The notes under the pieces were generated by a model that saw only the letters and a list, made by a program, of their open reading frames with translations, searched no databases and was not told where the DNA came from. Of a stretch of DNA of 64,000 bases, positions 45,134 through 56,381 are shown piece by piece (the stretch's first letter is position 1; every line of letters begins with the position of its first letter). Both the position numbers and the translations under genes were made by a program. The stretch is from a virus: positions 1-64,000 of IMG/VR virus record IMGVR_UViG_3300045125_000073; one strand, written 5' to 3'.

Positions 45134-46636
45134 TGGACTCCTTTGGTAACTGAATAGACACAATCTTGTAAGGAAAGCCTTCATTAGTATATATTTTAAA
45201 CGTGCATCTAAATGATGCATACCGTGGTTTACATGTAGCTTTTATAACATAAGATCATCTGCAATATCAAACAATTTCATGTGTTGTTTTGTTTCACTTT
45301 TACGTAAACCTCTGACCTATTGATTGTAAAACTCGAACTACAGATTTAGATGGAGACGCAAAAACAATGTTGTGAATGTTCTTAATATTTATGCCTGTGC
45401 TACATGTACCGTACGAAGCTAATAAGAACCGAATCAGATCCTTTATCAACAGCTTTTCGTATTTGTTCACGCGACTCTACTTCCGTTTCTCCGTGAATGA
45501 AATACACAGGTTTGTCTAGTTCTGATCTGTAACAGTTCATGAAGTGGTTTACCTTGCAGTTCTACAAAGTTGAACAGAACTAGTGTATTACCTGGTAATT
45601 TTTTACATAGATTTTTTAATAAATTCGTTTACGTCGATGGATTACTTACAACCCAACGAATCTCGTCCACATACATCATTTTTTTGGTTGTTTGAATGTC
45701 TTCAGGACTGTACTGAAGTTGCAAGCAGTCAATACTAATTTGCGACAACAGATCCTGATCTATAAGTTTTTTGGTTGTTGTGGTGTGATACGTTGGACCA
45801 AACAGCCCCTCAATTACCAGTTTATGTGTTTGGGTACCGTCTAGTGTACCGGTTGTACCTATTCTGTATTTGGTTTTTTTAGCCTTACTCATGATTGAGG
45901 TTAGTGACTTGGCTTTAAACAAGTGGCACTCGTCACCAAACACTCCAATAAAATCGTCAAAATACTCGTACGGCTGATTGTAGATGCTTTGCCACGTGGA
46001 AATAATTATTCTTTTAGTGGAGGTTTTGTCTTTTCCGGACATCACAGTATGAATATTTCGATCCGCCTTCCACGTGTCTTGTTTGGAATAATCTCGAAAA
46101 TCTGCCAACATCTGGAGCCACCAGGCTGGTTGTTGGAACAATTATTAGTAGTTTTCCGGTTGGGTTTTGGTCTAGCATCCAGCGACACAGCAGGTAGATC
46201 ATCATAGACTTACCGGAGCCCGTAGGAGACACTAGAAGGGCCCTAGAACGCTCTAGGGCGTGTTGTACGGCCTCTATCTGGTAGTCGTAGGGTTGGACAT
46301 GCGTTTGCCTCCTGCAGATAGGGGTAAACCGTCGTATAAACTCCTTGACCTTTTCTGGATTTAGGATATCGTATGGGGCAGGAATATGCTCCCAAGTGTA
46401 CCCACTGATCTTTAGCAAATTTAACTACGTGGTCTATAAGACCTGCATATATAGTCTGGGTGTACAGATTAAACAAGCGAATTTTACCGTCCCAGAGACC
46501 GTTTTTTAAATGCAGGGGTGTATTGAAAATTAGGAACAGTAAACGTAAAGTATCCGTTCAGCTCTTTGGCTAAAGAACGATCACAATCTATTTTTAAATT
46601 AACCGCATCCGGTTGTGTGATCGTAATGTCAGCCAT
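45131..46636 (-). CDS. uvsW: UvsW helicase
   Basis: About 500 residues (T4: 503). After MADITITQPDAVNLKIDCDR come QPYDYQIEAVQHALERSRAL and the Walker A LVSPTGSGKSMMIYLL, then IIVPTTSLV, FGDECHLFKAKSL as Walker B (DECH) and RIGTTGTLDGTQ as motif III. The C-terminal helicase domain, 45140-45630, is shattered by indels, yet NTLVLFNF and LFDIADDLML remain readable. It is an SF2 helicase that unwinds R-loops and migrates branches, moving replication from origin to recombination mode. Confidence 0.9.
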
Positions 46637-47083
46637 TACACTCCTTGGGTAAATTTAAGCCAATCTATGATTGAACGAATTTGCCATTGGCGATTGTTTA
46701 CTATTTTAACAACATCTTCCAGATAATTAACCTTTTCTTGTTGAAAATTTACTTTTTCAGATGCTTTGATATAATCGTTAATCAGATTCAATCAGTCTGG
46801 TCTGCTTCAGTTTTTAAGAACGTTTAGTTCAAACGGTTCCCAACCGAACTGGTGATCAGCTCTTCTTTGCTCATGCGGCCTGTATAGTATAACCATTTAT
46901 TTCGACGAAGTACAGACAGCTCACTTTCCATTCGTTTAAGCTTTAAGTTTTTCGTCCATATACATAACCAGATATTTGTTATGAATTTGTGGAGTTCTGG
47001 ACGATTCGGCGTCTAGAGCTGTTTGATCTATTTCTAGATCTTTTTTAATCATATTTTTTAATTCATCCAAGATTCATACTCAT
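46636..47083 (-). CDS. uvsY: UvsY recombination mediator
   Basis: About 146 residues read across three or four indels. LDELKNMIKKDLEID, IHNKYLVMYMDEKLK, LRRNKWLYYTGRMSKEEL, and YIKASEKVNFQQEKVNYLED then RQWQIRSIIDWLKF match T4 UvsY (137 residues). It loads the UvsX recombinase onto single-stranded DNA coated by gp32. The stop overlaps the uvsW start (TAATG), as expected for coupled uvsY-uvsW genes. No long open frame shows it, because of the breaks. Confidence 0.85.
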
Positions 47084-47097
47084 ATTATACACTAAAT

Positions 47098-47596
47098 TTA
47101 AGGAGTTTCAAGTCTTTCTATAGTATATCCTGTATGTGCAAACTTAACAGTAGCAAGAGCTTCTGTTGATGTTGGTGTATTTACTGAAAACTTTATTCCA
47201 CTTACTGTTTGTGGAAATACATGTTTAAATTGTACTTTAATTTTTGGTTTGTACGAACTGTTTGTTATTAATAATGTAGCACCTGATGTTTTTTGAGAAT
47301 ACGGCAGAGTGGTATGGTCTGATATGTAATTACCAGTAGTTTGTATCCATTCGTGTAATTCTAACCAATTCTTGTAAATCTTCGTCTACACGAAACGTTA
47401 ATTCCAATTCTTCAAATCTAAACGCACCTGTTGGAATTTTTACAGGATGACCCAGATTCGTGGGTTGGTCTGCTACACCAAATGCTATTCCTGGAAGGTT
47501 TGCTGTTTGACAAAAGTAAACCATGTTTGGTACTTTATCCAATATAAATTGAAAATAATTTACCAGCAAAACATTATGGGTTTCTGGTGTTGCCAT
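47098..47596 (-). CDS. Second tail-tube-fold structural protein
   Basis: About 165 residues, with an indel near 47350. NYFQFILDKVPNMVYFCQTA then NLPGIAFG and FRFEELELTFRVDEDLQEL follow the gp19-like tube fold: a beta-sandwich with a strongly conserved FxxxNxPG stretch. The C-terminus YKPKIKVQFKHVFPQTVSG completes it. The true tube protein gp19 is at 54485-55133, so this may be a tube initiator (gp54-like) or a baseplate tube protein. It lies just past the gp23 terminator. Confidence 0.65.
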
Positions 47597-47610
47597 AATA
47601 ATATTTAGGT

Positions 47611-47644
47611 AAACGAAAAGGGCTCCCTTTTAGGGGGAGCCCTT
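47611..47644 (-). terminator. Rho-independent terminator after gene 23
   Basis: On the minus strand the hairpin GGGCTCCC (47635-47642) pairs with GGGAGCCC (47620-47627), extended by AA/TT, with a short loop. TTTTCG follows at once. It stands 27 bases after the major capsid stop. An eight-base, mostly GC stem in an AT-rich genome is strong evidence. The stem also has a weaker U-tract on the other strand. Confidence 0.85.
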
Positions 47645-47670
47645 AACGTTAGGTTTAGTTACGGTTTAGA

Positions 47671-49158
47671 TCAGAGACCGAAACCGGTGTTGCCGTGGAG
47701 GTTGTTAACGGCGAAGATGCGGTAGTATTGATTGCCGCCGACAGTGTCTGATGTCAGTGCTTTCTAGAGAAGGGGTTAGCTACCATGCCGTAACGAGTCT
47801 TGAAGCCGATCTTGGGTTGGAAAGTGTTTTGATCGACTGCACGTACCATTTGTAGCGGTACGTATGGGCAGTAGAACACGCCAGCGTCGTATGGGCTTGC
47901 ATCCACGATAGCCTACCAGGGCAGAAGTTTGCACCTAGAGTGGCGTATGGATCGATATAAACCTTGAACTTACCGTTGAGGATACCAGCAAAGGTGTTGC
48001 CGGTGTCATCGACCTCTAGTTGAGGTTGTAGGGCAGGGGTGAGGTTTAGGAAGCCACCCATGGCGAGAGCTGAAGCAACGTCGCTTGAGCAAACAACGAA
48101 GTTACCCTTACCACGGCGAGTTTCCTTGGCGATTACGTTGGCTTCACGTTCAATTTGGAACATGAGACCACGGAAACGTTCGGCACTCCAACGACCGTCT
48201 GAGTCGGTGTTGAGATCGTATACACCGGAAGTAGTCAAGATCGGTCTTGTTGTGCAACCGGCTCTTGAGCATTGCGGTATAGAGTGTAGATTAGCTCGCG
48301 GTTAATTTCGCTTAGAATTTCGGTGCTAAGGATGTTAGCAAGTTCGCTCTCAGCGTCGAGACCGTGAACAGCCTTGAGGTCTTGAGCTAGTTCAGTGGTG
48401 TACTCAGCCTTTAGAGCACGAGTACTGAGCTTCCACTGCAAGACGCTCAATGCTGAATGCCATTTCGTTGAAGGCCTTGGTGGATCGAACCTAAGTTTTC
48501 AGCATCGCTAGTAAGCATACCACGGAAGTGTGTTCATGTTAAATGCAGCTAGTCGCGGATACCAAAGTTTGGACCTTGGACTTACATCCGCCGCTGGTTA
48601 CCACCTGTAGCACCGATGGGGTTGATACCACCAGTAGCAGAGAATGCAGCACCACCAGAAGTATTACCAGAACCACCGAACTTGAGCGTATAGCTTCTTG
48701 GAAAGAGCTTCACGGCCTTGCCCGCCAGCAGAACCAGCTACATCGCCGCGTGTGCCTTGACCGGTGTAGCGACTACGCATGGCGAAAGATGAGGCCGGTT
48801 GGTGCACTCATTGGTTGTACGCCAGCAAGATCGTAGGCCATTAGGTTTGGCATGCTACGACGAACTAGGCTGATTAGGATAGGATCGTAACCTGCGATGC
48901 TTGCTGAGCAGCTGCACCAACGGTTCCGCTACCACCGGTATTGCTGCGGCATTGCCACGCCCATGGCAGTTGTTTGGACCTGTCTCAGCAAGATATTGCT
49001 CACGGAGAGCTTTCTCTTGATTCTCTAGTAGCATAGCAGTGCACTTCTTCTTGTAACTGTCGTGAATTTCTGGAAGTGCCTCGTGATTTAGTAGAGGATT
49101 CCATTTTTCTACGAGAGTATCGTAGGGGGTTGTGTTTGCAAAAGTCCATATTTGACAT
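47671..49158 (-). CDS. 23: Major capsid protein gp23
   Basis: About 480-495 residues, starting ATG 49158 behind AAGGAG. The intact stretch GVYDLNTDSDGRWSAERFRG, LMFQIEREANVIAKETRRG, NFVVCSSDVASALAMGGF and YIDPYATLGANF is the core of the HK97-fold T4-like capsid protein. The N-terminal part (HDSYKKKCTAMLLENQEKAL) and middle (GGINPIGATGG) are split by many indels. The stop follows GNTGFGL. It forms the hexamers of the head shell after cleavage by gp21. Confidence 0.93.
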
Positions 49159-49184
49159 TTTAAGTTTCTCCTTGATTTGTAATT

Positions 49185-49192
49185 TATTTATG
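49185..49192 (-). promoter_or_regulatory. Late promoter motif of gene 23
   Basis: CATAAATA on the minus strand, one base off the T4 late consensus, 27 bases before the gp23 start and in front of its AAGGAG ribosome site. It lies in the short gap after gp22. A separate late promoter for gene 23 matches the high capsid demand and the strong terminator behind the gene. Confidence 0.45.
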
Positions 49193-49194
49193 GT

Positions 49195-50131
49195 TTAGTA
49201 AGTTTTGGTTTGACGAGACAGAGCGTTCATGTATACAGACATAGGACCTTCAGATACGTCTCTGAAACGTTCTTTTGTTCTGTAAGTACTTCTGGTTCTT
49301 TAGCAGCTACAGGAGCAGCTTTAAGATAGTTTTCTTTAAGAATAGTGAGTTTGTTTTGGAAATCTTCTGCACTGTTGAATTCCACACTCTCGGCTAGTGA
49401 TGCTAGTCTCTCAGCGTCAACGTGTGACATATCAGCAACAGTCTCTAAGAAAATTGCGCGGGCTTTGACCTGCAGTGATTTCGTTTAGTTTAGCTCAACA
49501 TTATTCTTGATTTGCTCGTTGAGGGCTTCTTCAAGTTGGACTGTTCTCATTCAAACAGATCTTCAAGAACGTCGTGCTTCTTCTCGGGAACTTCGATGTA
49601 GTGGGTTTCAAAAAGATTCTTGAGTCCACCGATAAAGCTCTCAGCGATTTCGGTGCGAATACCAGCTTTCAACAGCAAGCTTGTTTTCTTTTAACCACTC
49701 TTCTACAACGTAGTTGAGATACTCGTCTAGACGGGTAGCAAGTTCGTTTACAGTTTTGCTGACTTCTTGTTCTAGATGATTGCAGCACTTTCACGAAGAA
49801 CGTCTTCACGAATAGCAGCGGTTCTTTCGTTTAATGGCAGCTTCAAAAACTACTGAAGCTTTAGTTCATAAACTCTTCTGAACAGATTTTCGCCACCGAA
49901 GAGATTTTGAAGGTGCTCATTACGCTGGTTTCAGATTTTCTTCTGTTACAGGAGCGGCAGCAGTTGCGGGTGCTGCGCCACCTGAGCTTGAGGCTAGCTT
50001 GATTCTTAGCAGCAGCTCCTTCAACAGCACTGGTGTCTAGTGTGCCTAAGAAACGAACCACGGCCAGATGCGTCCATGTCACCTTTTCCGGTGGCATCCA
50101 TTACTACGGGTTTGTTTTGTGCTTTTTTCAT
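49195..50131 (-). CDS. 22: Prohead core scaffold gp22
   Basis: About 312 residues, with heavy frame damage. Start MKKAQNKPVVMDATGKGDMD; middle pieces RTAAIREDVLRESAA, KAGIRTEIAESFIGGLKNLF and VPEKKHDVLEDLFE; the last intact part DAERLASLAESVEFNSAEDF, then, after a frame shift, VSEGPMSVYMNALSRQ. Helical, charged and placed between gp21 and gp23, as in T4. It forms the internal scaffold cut by gp21. Gene order is the main support. Confidence 0.85.
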
Positions 50132-50152
50132 ATATTTTTCCTAATACTAGTT

Positions 50153-50160
50153 TATTTATA
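50153..50160 (-). promoter_or_regulatory. T4-type late promoter motif
   Basis: Exact TATAAATA on the minus strand, 22 bases upstream of the gp22 ATG at 50131, within the gap after the unrecognised gene. A plain match to the late consensus at the expected distance. Confidence 0.6.
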
Positions 50161-50229
50161 TTTTAATAAATTTTAACAATTTGATACGTTTTATCTACGG
50201 CTTCCAGCTCTAGGATCTAAGAACGCTTT

Positions 50230-51386
50230 TTAAAATAGTTCTTCACCCTCATCGGCTAAAGCTTTAGTGTACGATTTTAATAACGGAACGAGCTCAACTC
50301 CTGCTACTGCGCTAACAGATTTTGGAATTTTAGGAGCCATGCTTGCGGCCAGTCCTGCTCCTCCACCCAGCACAGTTTCTAATTCCAGGAAGAGCTGCAA
50401 TACCAGCCGCAACTCCACCTGCTGCTCCTAATAGATTACGATAGTGTCTGACGATATTGTTGTTCTGATTTTCCGTCCCAACCAAGAGCACCTACACGAC
50501 CACTAGCCACCTGAAGCTACTTGTTGATGGAGGAATTACAGCAAGACTATCGCCCAATTAGGGCTTTCTTCTTTTTGCTTTCCTCCGCCAGCTCCACCAT
50601 TGCTCCTCCTGGTATTTTACCACTTTTGGGACGTAACGATTGTTGGAGTTTTGTTGGTGTTACTCCATCTGGAGTTGGGCTATACGGTCCTTGACGGTGT
50701 TGGAGTAGGTTTTTGGTTGATGGGACCACCGGGTGCCCAATGGCAATTTGGGAAACGGGTTGCTGGGGTCGAAAGCATCGCTTAAGTAGTGCTTTTAATC
50801 TCGCTTGGTCTAAACTGCATTTTAATTGTACTCTTCACCAATAGTCCGCGCTCCTTTATTCATTTTATTTACAAACTCTCCGTGATTGCTACGTGTAGCT
50901 GCTTCGTATTTTTGTTGTGACTGTCGGTAACGCTCTGGCTGAGGTCGTGTGTCATCGCTGGTTGTGCTTCTGGTTGAGCACAGGCTTGAGCTTGCAGGTT
51001 GTGTGTCATATGGCTGTGTATTTGAGGTGGCGGCTTGGATTTAGTCGTGTGGCGTTACTGGTGGAACATCCTCTGGTTTGTTCCGTCTGGCGTGGGAACT
51101 TGTATTCACCTTCTGCACGAGTCAGCAGAACCACCAAGTTGACCATGGCAAAGGAGACGGTCTGTTAGTATTAAATGTGGCTTGTGTTGACTTTTGTGTC
51201 CGGTTCTGGTGCTGTTGTGAGTTTGCTGTTGCAGGTGCTAGAAGTTTTTGTTGAGGCTTTATAGTGCCCACCAAACAATTTAAGCTGAATCTGTTTTGTT
51301 GTGATTAGCTAACACCACCAAACACCAAAGGATTCTGGTTGTTTGTAACTACGGCTTCAGCTAAATGTCTAAAATCCAACTTTCAT
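50230..51386 (-). CDS. Unrecognised Pro/Gln- and Gly/Ala-rich protein between genes 21 and 22
   Basis: About 385 codons between gp21 (ATGA overlap at 51383-51386) and gp22. The start, after one indel, reads RHLAEAVVTNNQNPLVFGGV; then Gln/Pro/Thr-rich linkers (SQQHQNRTQKSTQATF, TPDGVTPTKLQQSL). The C-terminal piece, open for 62 codons, follows a Gly/Ala-rich hydrophobic run (GAAGGVAAGIAALPG) and ends KSYTKALADEGEELF. At least eight indels lie here, so details are uncertain. Low-complexity linkers plus a hydrophobic C-terminus suggest an internal head or ejected protein, but I do not recognise a family. T4 has no gene here. Confidence 0.45.
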
Positions 51387-52035
51387 TTTAATTTCTTCAA
51401 GAAATCTTCAAACAATTGATTCCTTTGGATTCTAACTGTCTGGCAGACGCTACGAGACAGTTCACGATGGTACGCATCAATTTCTTTTTCTACTAAAATG
51501 CCGTTATTCCAAATCCATTCTTTACCTTCCATAATACCGTTAACAAACGCATTAGGAGCAGAAGGATCTGCAACAATATCTACAGCAGAAAGCATAAAAT
51601 CTGGTTGAACTTCATTATAACCGTTCTTATTGTTTTAGTGAACCCATACCACGAGTAGACACGCCTAAACGAGCACCTTCACTAATAAGATTTTTTACAA
51701 TCTCGCCCATAGGGAGTACTCATTACTTTAGCTTTTCCGTACACATCACTACCATTACAGTTTAATTCTTTAATAATAATAGCAACACGATCCAAATTAA
51801 CTGTAGGACCCGATGGATGATTCAGTTCACCAAAAGCACGACTGTTGTTTGACGTACTCTTTAGTGTAACGAGCAACTTCATTGAAAAGTAATGTGTTTA
51901 GGATACATTCTTTTGTTTCTGATTGAGGGTGTCCGCTTGCATGAACGTCCCCTCAATAAAATAATTTTTACTACCATCGCACGAAGCTTCGGTTAAAAAT
52001 TCTACCTGCTCAACTGTTTCGGTTATTAACTTCAT
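51383..52035 (-). CDS. 21: Prohead protease gp21
   Basis: About 217 residues. KLITETVEQVEFLTEA at the start; ELNHPSGPTVNLDRVAIII holds the catalytic His; STRGMGSLK the Ser; and MLSAVDIVADPSAPNAFVNG and EGKEWIWNNG are the family's C-terminal signature. Indels near 51925, 51830, 51710 and 51640. It cleaves scaffold and capsid proteins during head maturation. Start overlaps the acidic core protein stop (TAATG). Confidence 0.92.
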
Positions 52036-52404
52036 TAGTCTTTCTCGTCTTCTTCAGATTCTTCGAATCTAGTTTCCTCATCTTCTTGGTCTTCGGACTC
52101 ACTTTCTTCTTCTTCCTCAGATTGCTTCCTCGTCCTCGGTTTCTTCCATCATCTTCACTGCCTCCATTTAGAAGCCCATTCGAGTTGATGCTTTTTCCCA
52201 ATCCAGAAACTTCACCGTCTTTATTCTTATCTGCCTTTTCAGCATCCCATTTTTCAAAAAGGGTAGGAGCGTATTCATCAAATTTAGTTTCCAGAGCCGA
52301 AGCTAAACGTCGATTTAATTCATCATTAATTGCAGTTTTAGCTTGAGCTAAATTTTCATTACTATTAAACCGATTAATGATGTAATGTTTTTATTGTCTT
52401 CCAT
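52035..52404 (-). CDS. Prohead core protein with acidic tail (gp67-like)
   Basis: About 123 residues. A helical N-terminal part (SALETKFDEYAPTLFEKWDA) is followed by a Gly/Asn stretch (GKSINSNGLLNGGSEDDG) and, after an indel near 52120, an acidic C-terminus (EDQEDEETRFEESEEDEKD). An acidic tail and position between portal and protease genes fit the T4 gp67 core protein. Overlap with gp21 is TAATG. Similarity is compositional. Confidence 0.65.
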
Positions 52405-52413
52405 GGTTATTCC

Positions 52414-52815
52414 TTATTTTTTATATTGAGCTTTGGCAAGCTTTAAAGATCTATTAAATGCCTCTTGTGATTCAAATAAGAGTTTTTAATCTTTCTTTGT
52501 TATCATTATTTAGATTTTCATATAATTTAGATACCATTTTAGCTTCTTCTTCTGTAAGAATCCCCATATTTCCGTCTTTGCTTATAGGTACTTTCTGGTA
52601 TAAATGTATCTTTTACTTGTGATGGCGCTACTGGTTGTTTTTCTGGAGTATTAATGTGTTGTTCTAATATTTCAAGTATTTTTTTACTTTCTTCTTTATA
52701 AATTTTTCTATTAAACCAGCAAGCCCGATATCGTAGCTCTTCTTGAAGAATTGCTTTAAACTTATCCGGCGTGGCCTCTTAATATCATTTCTACCAGTCT
52801 TTTTGTTATACTCAT
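52414..52815 (-). CDS. Prohead core protein (gp68-like candidate)
   Basis: About 133 residues. MSITKRLVEMILRGHA, then FKAILQEELRYRACWFNRKI, ESKKILEILEQHINT and the C-terminal EEEAKMVSKLYENLNN and SLKLAKAQYKK across two indels. It is a helical protein in the gp20-gp21 interval, where T4 carries genes 67 and 68. The ATG overlaps the portal stop. The gp68 label rests on position. Confidence 0.55.
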
Positions 52816-54438
52816 TGCTGTGGTTCTTCTTCAGTTGGTGTTTCTTCCTCTGGTTCTTCCACCAAGAAAGCATCTGCTGATACTGTTGCATTTCTTGATT
52901 CTCGATTTGTTTCATGAGTTCTCTGTTTATCTGAGCATCAATTTCCAGTATTTCTTCTTCGGTTTGCTTTAATAAATTCTTTACTGAATGTACTCGTTAG
53001 AGATGAGAATCTGCCTATAAACGGAGTTAACTGCCGCTATTATATCTATTCTTTCACGTAGATATATCGTTATTTTTTAGCTCCAGTAAAATACGAGTCG
53101 TTATTAAACCGGAAAGTAATATCTTGAGATATACGATTCCAGTCTTCTTCGGTCATTATTCCTTTTAAGATTAACTTGGGTTCTTAGTGATATCTAAGAA
53201 CATTCCACAAAAGCGGATGGCGTAGACCTGATCTATAAATTTATTGAACCGAACTTCGTCGCGTGTGATTTCTGCAGAATCGCCCCATGTTAAATCCGCT
53301 TTCGCCCATCATACGCGATAAGAGGAATACTTAATGCACGGAAGAGTTTTTGTTGTAGATACAATACGTCTTCCATCTGGCCAAGATTTTGGCCTGCCGT
53401 CTAGAGTACTAATTCTCAGTTCCACGCCCACCTTCACGACGAGGCATCCAAAAATCTTCAAGCATGCTCATATGGTTTCGTTCATCTCTAATTTGACCGG
53501 TAGCAGTGATCGTAAATGATCTTGTTACGATAACTGATTCATAATCTCTCGCAGATACTGTTCGGCTTTTTGTTTGGGAAGATTGGCCTACGTCTACGTA
53601 AAATATACGACGTTCAGGAGCACGAGATATGCGATAAATTAGCAACAGCGTCTTCAATCTGACGCAAGCAGGTTTAAGTGGCCTTACTACCTTTTGCAGA
53701 TATCCCACTACATCGTTTGGTAGCAGAATCTACTATACCTGGAATGATCGCAAGCAACAGTATCTGGTGCTATCTTTCCAACCAGTACCTGATGTTGGGA
53801 AACTGCATCCTTATCGGTATCGGTGTAAACATAATACTCTTGGATACTCTTTTCCAGGAGCAACAGGTCCTACTCCACCGTAATACGATCTGTCCTTTTC
53901 ACCACCTTTGCGAATCTTTTTTAATCTTTACGGGATCAAATCGGTACCAATTCTGTGATGCCTTTTCGTAGATCGTTTCTTGTCTGTCTCTTCATAGTAA
54001 AATAGTTTCAGAATCAATAATACCATCGTCGAAATATGTCTGTAGCTTTTATTAGAGAAAAATCTAACAGTTTAAGTATATGATTAAACTCCAGAGTATA
54101 CTTTGGTCTTGATTGTTTCTGAAAGATTTACATGGTCTAAATTTAATTTTACTGGCTTTCTGTCTTGGTCTAACACAACATTGCTTCATTCACAATATCT
54201 TCAATTGCAGCATCTACTTCAGGATACAAGCGCCATTGTGAACGGTAGGGGCTGTTGAATCATCCATTCGGTTTTCGTCGCGGATTGCTCCGGAGAAATC
54301 CACGTATGTACCAAGACTCCACCGGTTTCTAACACACGCAAGAACCGTCATACGAGTCTGGAGTAATAAACATCCTTATTCTCTACAGCTCGTGTTGTTT
54401 CTTTTACCGATAGAAAAACCAAACAGTTCTAATTCCAT
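52812..54438 (-). CDS. 20: Portal protein gp20
   Basis: About 540 residues (T4: 524), among the most frame-damaged genes here. MELELFGFSIGKRN begins it. The best open part has RISRAPERRIFYVDVG, then GQIRDERNHMSMLEDFWMPR and REGGRGTE, strictly conserved in T4-like portals. The C-terminus reads KQTEEEILEIDAQINRELMK and ends with an acidic PTEEEPQQ tail. It forms the dodecameric DNA gate at the head vertex. Confidence 0.93.
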
Positions 54439-54484
54439 ATATTTACACCTTAAATAGTATGCCTATTTCAAAATGAGGAAACAC

Positions 54485-55133
54485 TTATAAAGCATAATAG
54501 CATATCACGGTAACACCAAAAGTTGCTATAAATGATATTGTCTTGCGCCCTTGTCACAGTTTCTATTGTTGGCCCAACTACTATAGGCGGCCAGCAGTTG
54601 TGAGAAGATACAAAATCTACGAATGATAGTAGCAGCACCATTAGTATCTGGTTGCTCTACAGTCCATGCAGATCTCACCATTACCACGTTAGTCTGTTTG
54701 AAAAATGTGCAGATGGATCATTTGGATTTGTTGTACAGTATTATTTACGTGCGAATTTATACGTTCACTCCAGTTGGTGAAATGCTTTATATAAATTTAT
54801 TCCACCTAGAAGAATTGTGGATTTTCATCTAAAACTGTTGTTATATTCCACGGACTGCTGAAGATTCTGTCTCCGGGATACGCACGGTTCTTCCTCTGCT
54901 GGTTTATGGGTATTCCACCAACCTGGCAGATCCCGGAACTGAAGCACTTCGCACGTAGTATGTACCACCACCATGCTAGCAAGATCCGTGTTTGCTAGAG
55001 ATCCGCTATTCTATATTACTCTACCTAGTTTTCCACACACCACACACATTTCGGTAATTTTTAAATCGGTTTAGTCTGGTTCCGCCGCCAAATTGCGTTA
55101 TAAAAATCTGTTGTTAGAGTGGTCGTTAGCCAT
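54485..55133 (-). CDS. 19: Tail tube protein gp19 (frame-shattered)
   Basis: About 216 codons, with no open piece longer than about 40 residues. Joined pieces read MANDHSNNRF, FGGGTRLNRFKIT, RVRIPGDR-like PGDRIFSSPWNITT, FTNWSERINSHVNN and IETVTRAQDNII then FIATFGVT. The P-G-D-R stretch with a following W and the FxNWSExIN segment are gp19 features. It polymerises into the DNA channel inside the sheath, and lies between 18 and 20 as in T4. Confidence 0.7.
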
Positions 55134-55144
55134 GCAAATCCTTT

Positions 55145-56343
55145 TTAGCTAGTAAATATTTGTGATTCTGTTGTGTTTATGATTGTTATTTGTATTTGTT
55201 TCAGCAGCAAATACTGGTTGAACATAAACGTCTGCAACAAGTTTGTTTTCTTGAACCACAGAAGCTGGATTGTTTATTTCATTACATACAATTTTAAATC
55301 GGTCCAACGCCATTCTGAAATGTTAGATTTTCTAAAATTGTTGTTGCATTATTCACAAATCTTTGTCTAGTGTTTGCATTGTTTATTTCGCTATAAAAGA
55401 CTTTGAGCGACTTTTAACAGTTCTTTCTTAAGATATGAAACCATAAGCATTACGTTAATTTTATCAAGATAGTTTAGAGAACCGGTATATGCTGTTTGAT
55501 TTCCAAAGAAAAAGGTTCCTTCTCCAGGAAAGTTTTAACAGGGTTAACTCTTCCATTTAATAAATTAACAGAGTCTGATTCAGAGAAATTTTGTTGTAGT
55601 GACAGTATTCCTTTGATTGCTCCTCTATTTTTTCCAGCCAGGAGGTGCCCATATTCTCGCATCTCTGTGCAGATCTTACTAATACATCCCGCCACATCCG
55701 GACTAAGATTAGCCTCTCGTATAGTGACAATGTTGTTTATTCCTGCTGTAAATTCTTTCCTTCCGGCTACGTAAATAACATGTTCACTTCCTGTTGTATA
55801 TACCGAAATCCGACACGTGATTATCGTATGCTTGAGTTAATGGGGTTGTTGTATTTTATTGTTATTACCAATAATAGCAACACAGTCTTGTCTAGTAGTA
55901 GCAATATTTACAGCTGCTCCAGAGAACACGTATTACCGGCATCAAAAATAGCCTGAATATCGACTAAATCTTTATTGTGTAATGGAGTACTAGACGCGCA
56001 GAATCCTCCACCGTTTATAAAATAATGATCACCAGTAGAGCCGGTTCCACCAATATAACACTTGCCTCCGTATAGTAAATAATTGTGTACTGCCCACCAC
56101 TCACCAGCCCAAGATCCTGTAGGACCGTTCAGTATAGCCTTTTTGGTTTAGTCTAGGCTAGCCATTCATTATAACTTGCTGACGTTTATAAGACCTATTT
56201 CTGTTTCTGAATCTACCATTTGTACCAGTAGTTCCTAGAATTGGAATTAATCCATTATAAGAAATAACTCCAGCAACCAAAGGAGATTGAGGATCTGAGA
56301 CAGAACCAGACGTAAACAGTGATGCTGATGTGTTGACTGCCAT
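55145..56343 (-). CDS. 18: Tail sheath gp18, short form
   Basis: About 400 codons. Start MAVNTSASLFTSGSVSD; then WAVHNYLLYGGKCYIGG, HVIYVAGRKEFTAGINNI, DVAGCISKICTEM, AIKGILSLQQNFSESD, LLNGRVNPVKTF and FFFGNQTAYTGSLNYLD, and near the end KIVCNEINNPASVVQ, LVADVYVQPVFAAET. These C-terminal features are those of contractile sheath proteins. At about 400 residues it is much shorter than T4 gp18 (659). At least ten indels occur. It contracts to drive the tube into the cell. Confidence 0.82.
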
Positions 56344-56373
56344 TATTTCTCCTAAAAATCAAATTTTCTACAA

Positions 56374-56381
56374 TATTTATA
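56374..56381 (-). promoter_or_regulatory. T4-type late promoter motif before gene 18
   Basis: Exact TATAAATA on the minus strand, overlapping the stop of gene 17 and 31 bases before the gp18 ATG at 56343. An AGGAG ribosome site follows. Sheath is made in many copies, so its own late promoter is expected. Confidence 0.6.

Noticed and set aside
50600-51168. Forward-strand frames of 61 and 83 codons as plus-strand genes
   Set aside because: They lie opposite a frame-broken minus-strand region rich in Gln and Pro codons, which read as Leu, Cys and Trp on the other strand. No start signals or homology are visible.
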